Positions 54,301-62,290 of a DNA stretch of 64,000 nucleotides are shown piece after piece. The notes beneath the pieces are model-generated. The model was given only the letters and a program-made list of their open reading frames with translations, did not search any database and was not told where the DNA came from. This stretch comes from Hippasteria phrygiana (lineage: Eukaryota; Echinodermata; Asteroidea; Valvatida; Goniasteridae): the NCBI GenBank assembly GCA_037893225.1, contig JAZGUH010000056.1:2108001-2172000 (forward strand), written 5' to 3'. A program made the position numbers and the translations under genes. How positions within the stretch are numbered: position 1 is the stretch's first letter; each line of letters starts with the position of its first letter.

Positions 54301-56121
54301 GTGCGCGCGTGGGTTCTCTTGGTGCTGGTCGTGTGCTCAATACGCTAAGCAGGGGCAACTTTTATGAGGGTTAAAATTTTGCACTACACCATTTGCAGTG
54401 CTTACAAGATCGACCCCACGCACGTCAGGTTTTTTTTCATGGCCGTAGTTCTTTGTATTAAAGGCATTTACGATGGGGACGAGATTGTTGGACGTTGCCA
54501 AGTCACCACGTTTTTGTCTCGCGCGTGGCGGAAAAGCAATCAAAAATAGGGTCTTTTTTAAACCAATACATAACATCAGCGGTCCGTGCGCGCGCGCCGC
54601 GCATGGAAACCCATATTACTTGCAACTGATTTTAATGGAAACTATTTTAACCATGGAGGAAGGTTCCTTCCTCCATGTTTTAACGAAAGGCCTAATTTTG
54701 TAAAATTAATAATATTAACGTTAGTTTTAATATTTTAATTGAATTTTGTTCACATGAATTTTTTTAAACAACACAATGATTTATTTACAGCATTCTAAAA
54801 AAAACGGGCTAACCGCCCATGGGGGAACCCCTGGCCAATTTTCTTTTTCACATGAATTTAAAAAAAATTATTTTGGCATAAAAAACGGGCTAACCGCCCA
54901 TGGGGGAACCCATGGCCAATTTTTGGGGTACTTTTCTTGTAATTTTCAGGGTTTTTAAGCTATAGCATGCATAAAACAGTACACCTATTACAAAACATTC
55001 TTGTTTTATTGTAGCTTGAAATTTTCTTTATGGCACTCCCAAAAGGGTAAGCTCTTGGAATTCTTTTCTACTTTATTTTTAATGACTTGCATTCACGTTT
55101 CAGGAATGCTGTGCTCATTGTGCCGAAAGCACCACATGAGGCAGGGGACTTATGTTGCATATCTGAAACTTGGAATGGCTCATTTTGTGACTAGAATTAC
55201 TAGTCCAGAAAGAAAAGTGGTCATTTGATGAAATGTTGATATCCTAAATTTAAAAATCCTAAATTAAATCTCTCATGTTTTTTCCTGAGAAAAAGTACTT
55301 GAAAAGCCCAGGAAATGCTCTAAAATGCACCAGAGAGCATCTAAAGTCCAAAATTTCTTGGGGCCCTTAGGCGGGCCCCGAACCCCACGCCATGGCTTCG
55401 CAAATTGTCAGTCAACCACAAAATAAATCCCCCACAGTTTTGAAAAATCCTGGGGAGAACCCTGCATACCCATATAACCAACCTTGAGACAACCTCTGAT
55501 ATCCTGGGACCAATTTCATAGGGTTGCTAAGCCAATGATTGTTCACTGACAGGACCTCCGTCTGTTTCATAGAGATTGTGAGCAGTAAGCAGTGAGCCTC
55601 AGGGTTCGTTAGCTACAGAATTGAAACCTCTATGCACATACATGTAGATATCTCCATGCATATACAGGCATTAGCATGACGTAGTCGGGAAATAGCACTT
55701 AGCCCTAACTATCCCAAGCCTTACAAACTCCAACAGCAGGTTTTGTCTAATTTTGATTGGTTCAGTACTGTAGGGCCTTGGCACCACTACTTTATATGGA
55801 GCTATGATGCCCCAATTTGTCTAAGTACAAAGAATGTGCCATAGGTATACTGCACAGTGTTGGATTTTTGACAGGTTGAGGAAGCCTCCTGGTAAAAATG
55901 CCTAGGGGGTTAGGGTTAAGCTAGCAACATTTTTTCTCCTGTTCGTGTATTTAGCGCAGCTTTTTTTGCTAACCATTGACCAACCCTATGAAATTTGAAA
56001 CAGTTTATCAGCAAATGAAAAGGTCATTTCTTTTCTTTATCCCAAATTGACAGATTTTGAGCCAATGGATCTGGAGAAAGAACAGCTAGCGTACATGATG
56101 CGCAACAAAGACTCAACATAA
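45165..56121 (+). CDS. MCRIP (FAM195) family protein, C-terminal four exons
   Basis: Exons 45165-45313, 49228-49278, 53036-53098 and 56054-56121 join in phase (all split codons fit) and give 109 residues to TAA. Key stretches are SHTSPKPVFHSPSP, EHLEKVRMLSEAWNRTKAEI, ITVEYLEKREHPVFQ and NFEPMDLEKE. They align in order with the human MCRIP blocks (ENVRF..EAW, VE.YVEK.PNP and F.PIDL). MCRIP proteins bind the co-repressor CtBP and link MAPK signalling to transcriptional repression; they also enter RNA granules. The first exon (usual start of the protein) was not found in the window or not recognised. The C-terminus after PMDL differs from both human paralogues, so no paralogue is assigned. Identification is by motif order only. 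Confidence 0.75.
46294..46386. repeat. Five 20-bp repeats containing AAAGGTCA
   Basis: AAAGGTCA occurs at 46298, 46318, 46338, 46358 and 46378, embedded in the unit GTCAAAGGTCACATATCAAT. AGGTCA is the nuclear-receptor half-site. The array is intronic. Confidence 0.8.
46895..47235. mobile_element. TTAA element with GGAGGATTTTGCAGGATT repeats
   Basis: It starts CCCTAACCTTCCCAAATCC next to TTAA (46891-46894) and ends GGAGTTAGGG. The interior iterates GGAGGATTTTG. It belongs to the same style as 2538-2840. Confidence 0.6.
48000..48790. repeat. Region with five spaced GGGACACC boxes
   Basis: GGGACAC[CG] occurs near 48006, 48198, 48373, 48563 and 48776, often preceded by TGTAACA and sometimes followed by GTTAC. 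Spacing is about 175-215 bp. No gene was recognised; it lies in an MCRIP intron. Confidence 0.5.
49060..49165. mobile_element. 3' fragment of SINE family 2
   Basis: It matches 51253-51365 and 49917-49985 (CTCGGAAAGCACTGAG, ATTTACATCATC, ATTCCATCTTC). Confidence 0.55.
49228..49278 (+). CDS. MCRIP-family exon (AWNRTKAEI)
   Basis: A 51-bp exon with acceptor cttaatttcag and donor gtaagc. It completes the Ala of the conserved EAW motif. Confidence 0.75.
49305..49620 (-). mobile_element. SINE family 1, copy 4, with an insertion
   Basis: The SINE is split after CCGGAATACGATACC and resumes CGATACCGGTGCTCTACC. The 200-bp insert (49366-49565) has inverted GATATGGGGGAAAAGGG ends and a 7-bp CGATACC duplication. 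Confidence 0.65.
50076..51185. mobile_element. 1.1-kb DNA transposon with 6-bp TSD in a SINE
   Basis: It is flanked by ACTAGT at 50070-50075 and 51186-51191. It starts CAGGTTTCCTGCTTTTTGG and ends CCTG. It carries a broken zinc-finger reading frame (50552-50863) and a GC-rich right part. The left end resembles that of 25717-26015. Confidence 0.75.
50552..50863 (+). pseudogene. Broken transposon-borne zinc-finger frame
   Basis: It starts MPRILDRNEEQIVRESDKGV, is interrupted by an in-frame TAA at 50687-50689, then continues to a C-x2-C-x16-H-x5-H finger (CTLCNKLINYENRGKSALKA then HVTTAEH). Such fingers head many transposases. No catalytic domain is left. Confidence 0.6.
51778..52837. mobile_element. 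1.06-kb hAT-like element rich in ATATCG
   Basis: It starts TAAGGCTATTCGATAT and ends ATATCGAACAGGCTTA, flanked by CTTGGGGG at 51770-51777 and 52838-52845 (8 bp). An internal direct duplication lies at about 52258-52324 and 52433-52497. No transposase was seen. Confidence 0.75.
53036..53098 (+). CDS. MCRIP-family exon (VEYLEKREHPVFQ)
   Basis: A 63-bp exon with acceptor tttgttttgccag and donor gtaagt. It encodes the family EY.EK..NP-like block. Confidence 0.76.
53634..53844. mobile_element. 211-bp TTAA-type MITE, second copy
   Basis: It is flanked by TTAA at 53630-53633 and 53845-53848, and is the same length as 5613-5823 with most bases shared. It lies in the last intron of the MCRIP-family gene. 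Confidence 0.78.
54800..54921. repeat. 43-bp direct repeat
   Basis: AACGGGCTAACCGCCCATGG and following bases occur at 54800-54842 and again at 54877-54921. Upstream, 53888-54010 iterates CCCGATACGCA words. Confidence 0.75.
55703..55915. mobile_element. 213-bp CCCTAAC-ended element, copy 2
   Basis: It is homologous to 26192-26404. The right flank is TTAA (55916-55919); the left flank has mutated to TTAG. Confidence 0.72.
56054..56121 (+). CDS. MCRIP-family last coding exon
   Basis: The acceptor is cccaaattgacag. It encodes NFEPMDLEKEQLAYMMRNKD and two further residues before TAA at 56119-56121. Confidence 0.76.
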
Positions 56122-56900
56122 CACAGGCCTTGCAACATATAGTATCAAATCTATCATAAGGGAGCATTTCATATTGCCCAGATGCTGTATTGATTGCAGT
56201 ACCACTTTTTTCTTTGTGGTGGTGCATTCCTTACCTCAAAGACCAGTCGAGACCAGTCGAGACCAGTCGAGACCAGTCGAGACCAGTCGAGACCAGTCGA
56301 GACCAGTCGAGACCAGTCGAGACCAGTCGAGACCAGTCGAGACCAGTCGAGACCAGTCGAGACCAGTCGAGACCAGTCGAGACCAGTCGAGACCAGTCGA
56401 GACCAGTCGAGACCAGTCGAGACCAGTCGAGACCAGTCGAGACCAGTCGAGACCAGTCGAGACCAGTCGAGACCAGTCGAGACCAGTCGAGACCAGTCGA
56501 GACCAGTCGAGACCAGTCGAGACCAGTCGGCTTGTCAAAGATTTCTAGTTTCCAGGGGTCAGACCAAGGACAAAGACCCCTATTAGTGGAGGTCTTGCTG
56601 CAATGAATGTCTGGCTTGGAAAACTTTAATTCCCCATTGTCCATTGAGATTAGCCAGAGAGCCAAGGGATCAGTGATGCCCCAATTCTTTGAAAGCATTC
56701 CTGGCTGGTGGACCACACATATTGCAGTGATGAAACTGCATGTGTGCCCTGACCTGTATAGAATGAGCTCTTTATATCAGCCAGTTGGGCATTAAAATGC
56801 TGGTACCGCAAAAAAAACAGCGTTGCCGCAGTTGATACCGCTTTTATACAATGTGAAATGATCCCTAACCACAGAGTAATAAAGCTATTCAAAAAGTGTG
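56122..56900 (+). other. Putative 3' UTR of the MCRIP-family gene
   Basis: AATAAA at 56878-56883 is the first good polyadenylation signal after the stop. The interval contains the 290-bp minisatellite. Confidence 0.45.
56241..56530. repeat. Minisatellite: 29 copies of GACCAGTCGA
   Basis: The array is perfect except for the last base. Because 10 is not a multiple of 3 and no stops arise, all six frames are open through it. The resulting long open frames are artefacts. Confidence 0.97.
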
Positions 56901-57128
56901 TGTTTTTATCCTTTGGAGGATCTTAAAACCCGAGTTTGTTGACAAATTTCTCCAAAATTGGGCTTCATTGGGCCTGTGAAATATGCTGGTTTTGGTATTT
57001 TATGCAGTGTTTTGCATGACGGTAGTTTTTTACATTGGCAAGAGTTAGTTTCCCAGAATCTCTGATGGACAGGAATAGGAAATTTGTTTTCTGGGAAGTT
57101 GTGCATTTTACGGCCGTTGTGGAGCTAA

Positions 57129-57651
57129 CTACGGAGCCCCTAAAGGGACTTCAAATTTATTTTTGTTATCTCGTGCACACGACATATATCTCGTCCACAC
57201 GACTTAATTTATCTCGTGCGCACGACACAATTGCACGAGTTATTAACCACTCGTGGTCGTAGCAACACAACTTGCGCGGCAGGCAGGCTTGTTCGCAGTT
57301 GACACACAGTAACACTCATGAATGTTCTGATTACAAATAATGGCAGCTTCGTCTCTTCTTAATAAAAGTGATTCCTGATGGCGTGGCTACATTTTATGAG
57401 TAGGCCTACATGTCAGTTTTGTATAGGGCATGAGGGTTAAAGCCTTGGCCTTGTGAGCCGAAGCCTTGGCCTTGAGGGTCAAAGCTTTTGCTCCAACACT
57501 GTCGTCTAGTCTTTTTCACGTGCAGCTATAACTCTTTCTTCGTGCACTTATGTCATGCGCACGAGATAAATTAAGTCGTGCACATGAGATACATATATGT
57601 CGTACGCACGAGATAAAACAAAAATTGGAACTCCCTTCAGGGGCTCCGTAG
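57129..57651. mobile_element. 523-bp MITE with CTACGGAGCCCCT ends
   Basis: The left end CTACGGAGCCCCTAAAGGGA is mirrored at the right with few changes. Subterminal regions repeat ATCTCGTGCGCACGA-type palindromes three times on each side. The centre has GCCTTGGCCTTG duplicated. Confidence 0.75.
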
Positions 57652-57937
57652 ATACCACTAAGAGTTTTTGATTTTTTTCCCAAATTGAAACTAAAACAAA
57701 CATGACAATGCAGTTTTGCACAAGGTTATTTGAATTTTGAAACAACCTGCCTTCCAAGTTCCAACCACTTGTGCCCCTATTGTATGTAATCTTCCTGTAT
57801 TTTAGATAAGTGCTATATTTATACAATCAAATAGAATGGATTTGATAAGGTATTAAGGGGTTGGGGTATATTTGTGTGTACAGTCAATGCAATGGAAAAC
57901 ATGGATGCCACAATTGGTATGTTGAAGAAAAAAAAGC

Positions 57938-58545
57938 GGGCAAGGGGATTTTGTTGTACGTAGCGAAATGAACACATTGCCTTGGAAGCATCCAATTGGG
58001 CTAGAAAAAGCGTTCGTCCCAAAATTGCCATGTTTGGAAAGATCAATATAAGGAAAATGTAATGTACATGACCATCCCTTGAAAATATGCCATTTGTTTG
58101 AAAATCAGCCCTGAAAATAATTCCGGGGAAGGAAGTTTGGTTTTGAAAAGTTGGACCGTTGGAAACTGGATAGTACACATAGGGGGTTTTTGAAACTCTG
58201 ACTTCATCTTCGGCTTTGACTTCTGAATAACTGAGAAGCAAACCAAATGGAAATATTCAAAGTTTTGCTTATATAATCAACCGAATGAATGTTCCTGAAG
58301 CAGAACATGCACCAACATTTAGAATGTTTCCATTTGGTTTGCTTCTCAGTTATTCAGAAATTGAAGGCGGAGACGAAGCCAGGGTTTCGAAAACCCCCAT
58401 ATTTTCAAGAAAGGGTTGTGTTTCTACATTGGTTTGTTTTTCTTTTTAAGGATCTGTCCAACCATAGCAGTTTTAGGACAAATTTTTTTTCCGCCACCAA
58501 GGTACATTTCCTTCAAACTGTATGTGCTTCTCAGACGGCCGTTAT
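57938..58545. repeat. Inverted repeat, arms of about 200-280 bp
   Basis: Phrases such as AACTGAGAAGCAAACCAAAT (about 58228) occur inverted near 58330. Similarity continues outward on both sides with gaps. Open frames across the left arm have no family match. Confidence 0.55.
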
Positions 58546-60713
58546 CTTTTGCTAAACTCAGGGGTGGAAGAAATCGGAGATTTCAAAATCCGGTTATCCC
58601 TATTTTAATTTAATATGATTTTACTGCAAGTTCCCATCTAGCTCATATTCATGCCAACAAAAAGTGATGAGTGAGCTGCTGCATAAAATGCCCTCCCAAA
58701 GACTTGACAGAGTTTGCAGGAGTCAGTGACCTTTACAAAAACACTCCAGAGCTGTAATGTTGACAAAATGGATGGGCAGGCTATTCATATACCAAGAAGA
58801 TCTCTAGCGAGTGAATGCAGTTACAATCAGAGACCATGGAGCAAATTGGAGGATGTTCCAGTTGTTTTCTTTAGCCTGTGTCACAAAAAATGGAAGGCTT
58901 AATTTTTCTAAGGTTGCTGTCGAATATCCAGTTTCCAAAATCGAAATCGAATAGTGGAATTCAAACCGAAAGTTTAAAAATACGGATTTATATCCCAGCA
59001 CTAGGCAGGATGTCTCACAATGTTGAGTGTGAGGTTTTGGGCTCAGGAGAATGGAGAATGAAAGTATGAAAGTATATTACAAGTATTGCATATTTCAAAC
59101 TCTCTTGCATTGTATGCAGGGTAAGGGGAAACAACTAACGCAACATAGTATGAAAATGCAACAAAATAAGCAATCACGACAAAGTATTGTCAGAGATCAG
59201 AAAGGGTTTAATATTGGAATTGTTTTGAGACTTTCATCAAAATACACAACATAATTTTGTTTTTTATGATTTTGATTTACAGAGTGACCCTTACCCCAAT
59301 TCTAAAACTACAGCATCTTCCACAATATTTGTTTCCCCTGGTGCTTCCCTGTACACACTTTCAACTCCAGAGACAACAAAAAATGCGCACATCTTTTTGC
59401 GTTTGTGAAACAGTGAAGTTGGACTGGAAATCAAATAATTCTTACTTTTTAACCCCAACAGTCACAAATCCTGCATTTTCAATATGATTTTGCATGCACC
59501 CTAGGAATTAGGGTTATTGTATAAGCTTGTATGTAAGCATCCAAGCTTATCTACAGCTGAGATGAACTCTTGACAGTTTGGATTTTCGTTGCTTTGAAAG
59601 AGTCGATGGTTTCGGGTGTGATTTTATTCCCATGAAATTAATTTATTCGTGTGGTAACTCTTGCCCAACAGATTTTTAATGGACAGCTGGCGGTAATCTG
59701 ATTCAAACTAAACATGAAATATTTAGCGATTCTGAGAGAAGGAAAATGTATGTAGAGGTATGTGATTACTGCTTGGCTTTTTAAAAATTGCGGGATTTTA
59801 TTTGTAAGTGTGGAATTCGAATGTTCAGAATTTGAGGGTTTCCTGTTAATATGTAAAAGAAGTGTGTTTTATTAACTGGACGAAAAGTTGTTTCGGTTGA
59901 ATTCTATAATTAGAATATTTAAAATGTATCATTTACGATTAAATAAATACCAACCAGATGAGTTTTCACTGTACCATGTTTTATTCTCACATTTTGTATT
60001 TATGAATTTCTAACTATTTATTTTGCCATCTTCTGAGATAATTCTAAATACACCCATTATGCTAAAATTCGAAAGACCGTACAAACAACCTATTTCCGGT
60101 TCCCCATTAATTGGAGTTAAAGTATAACTGCGGAAATAACTCAAATAGCAAATGACTGTACAATCCAATGGCGTATCCAGTGAGGAAGGGGGGTAAACTT
60201 GCCCTTGGAGACGCTTTACCGATTTTTCTTTTTTAACTTTCGTTTCTATTTTTTTTTTTTATTTTAAACTTGTGTTTTTTGGTGTGTTTTTTTATTTTGT
60301 CTTTTTTTTATTGTTTTTTTTTACTTTGACCCCTCCCTCTCCCCCTCCCTGGGACGAAAACAAATTTCGGAGCCCAAAAAACTTTGAGTAATCTTTTCAA
60401 CAAAATGTGCAATCTCCCCCCCCCCCCCCCCCCCCCCCCAAGCCTGGATACGCCACTGGTACAATCTCGTGCAAAGCATTTTGATGCAAAAATAAAATTC
60501 ATCAGACTCTGAAGCATGTTGTACCGAGAGAGGAAGGACAATAGACTCTGGGCCCGGTTCCCCAAATATGGAGACTAGTCTCTTGTACAGTGCTTGTGAG
60601 CCGCCCTTATTTTGTATAATCGGTGTCAAGATTATCTCTATTGTTCGCGAGTTGGATGTTTTTGTTCACTTTTTGAAGTTGGGGTGCTGGGCTGCAACCT
60701 GCGTGTCAAGTTA
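58546..60713. other. Intergenic, no gene seen
   Basis: A possible CCCTTACC..TTAGGG element lies at about 59286-59513. T-rich and C-homopolymer tracts occupy 60240-60440. No exon was supported. Confidence 0.35.
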
Positions 60714-60850
60714 ATTAGCCTTTTAGAGCTATGGCGGACACAATAGGAGGGCGCTATTTGATTTGGGTAAACCTTTTGTATGGCACAAAAGGTTTACCCA
60801 AATCAAATAGCGCCCTCCTATTGTGTCCGCCATACCTCTAAAAGGCTAAT
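60714..60850. repeat. Near-perfect 66-bp hairpin
   Basis: ATTAGCCTTTTAGAG.TATGGC and onward to ACCTTTTGT is mirrored after a 5-base loop (about 60780-60784). Only about one or two mismatches are seen. Confidence 0.85.
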
Positions 60851-60859
60851 GATTGTAAG

Positions 60860-61085
60860 ATCGTGATCCACCAATTGCAGGATCTGATCCACCAATTGGG
60901 GGATCTGTATCCTGCTCTAAAGGTGGATCAAGAAAGGTGGATCAGATCCTGATCCACCTTATAACGGTTAGCGTTCCCACTACACACAATTGCAGGATCT
61001 GATCCACCAATTGGAGGATCTGATCCGGCAATTTGGCAAAAGGTGGATCAGACCCCCCAATTTGGTGGATCTAGTGGGAACGGGG
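60860..61085. repeat. GATCCACCAATTG tandem words and small MITE
   Basis: GGATCTGATCCACCAATTG recurs several times. The part 60972-61081 is bounded by CGTTCCCACTA and TAGTGGGAACG. Confidence 0.6.
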
Positions 61086-61626
61086 CCTAAGTTAATAATA
61101 GCCTCAAGCATCCTGTGAAATCATGGCACCTGGTGTGCTGTCATTTTAAAGAAAAGTGGAATTTTGTTTCAATTTCCAGCAGTGGTCGGCCGACCATTGC
61201 TGGAAATAGTCTAGTTCCCCGACCTGATAATTCTCTGACGTCTATAAATTGCTCTGTTTTGCCTATTTTAGGGCAATTCCCCCCCCCCCCCCCCCCCTCC
61301 AGACAAAACCATTTGTTTCTTTTGCAAAAGCATTTTGTTGCTAAGCAAATTTAAAAATAAAGACGATAAATCGAATCATTATTCGGTGCATTTGTAGTAA
61401 TACCTTTAAAATTCAATATTTGTGGTCTTTGACTCGTGTTACAATGTTTAGATTGCCAACAGTAAAGTTACAAATACAGGCCGTATAAATTCGTATACTA
61501 ATACAGTGTAATTTGTAAATTCGTTGTACTCGGGATCTACGATGAAACCCCCAAAATGGCCAGATTATATATCTAAGATTTTTAATAATCAGTAAACATG
61601 AAACTACAATAATTATTAGTATTATA

Positions 61627-62028
61627 CAGGGTGTCCCCAAAAAATGTCCAGGCAAAACCAGGAATCCTCAGAATCTAGATTTCGACAGATCCTGGTGCGG
61701 GAACTTCTTACATGAAAAATAGTCTTTATTTCATCAAAATCAGTCAAGCCAATGTCATTTTTTGTGCAGCACGTTGCCCTATCACCACAGATGAATCGTC
61801 GTCGCACAGCAGTGAACCATCTCGAATACCGCATCCTCCGCTCTGGATCACCTGGAGTTGGCGGCTGACCTTGCTGCACAAAAAATGACATAACTTCTGA
61901 TTGGCTTGACCGATTTTGATGAAATAAAGACTATTTTTCATGTAAGAAGTTCCCGCATCAGGATCTGTCGAAATCTAGATTCTGGGGGTTGCCTGGTTTG
62001 GCCTGGACATTTTGTTTGGGACACCCTG
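61627..62028. mobile_element. 402-bp Tc1/mariner-type MITE
   Basis: The ends CAGGGTGTCCC lie next to TA (61625-61626 and 62029-62030). Inverted arms of about 150 bp surround a short unrelated core. It lies downstream of the TRIM gene. Confidence 0.8.
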
Positions 62029-62290
62029 TATATTAAAAACGGATAGATATCAGTATCAGTAGCGTTGCAAAGTGTTTCGTGGACTCGGAGGGTACCAAGT
62101 ATACTTTTTGAGAATTTCCGACTATTTGGGAGTGCGTTATAAATTGGGGCTGGGTGGGGGCGGGGGCATGCAGGGGGTGAAACCCCCGTTGCTACGCCAC
62201 TGATCAGTATATCTATATAGAACTGTGCTCGATACCATTAGGCCTATCAATAGTGGGATTTTTTTTGGGGGGGGTCAACTATACATTTTT

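Noticed and set aside
56190..56716. Long overlapping open frames (up to about 160 codons) with RDQSRPVETS-type repeats on both strands
   Set aside because: All come from the 10-bp minisatellite, which has no stop in any frame. There is no start context, homology or splice structure.
57819..58241. A 140-codon minus-strand open frame
   Set aside because: It lies in one arm of an inverted repeat, shows no family motif, and the mirrored arm is not open in the same way.
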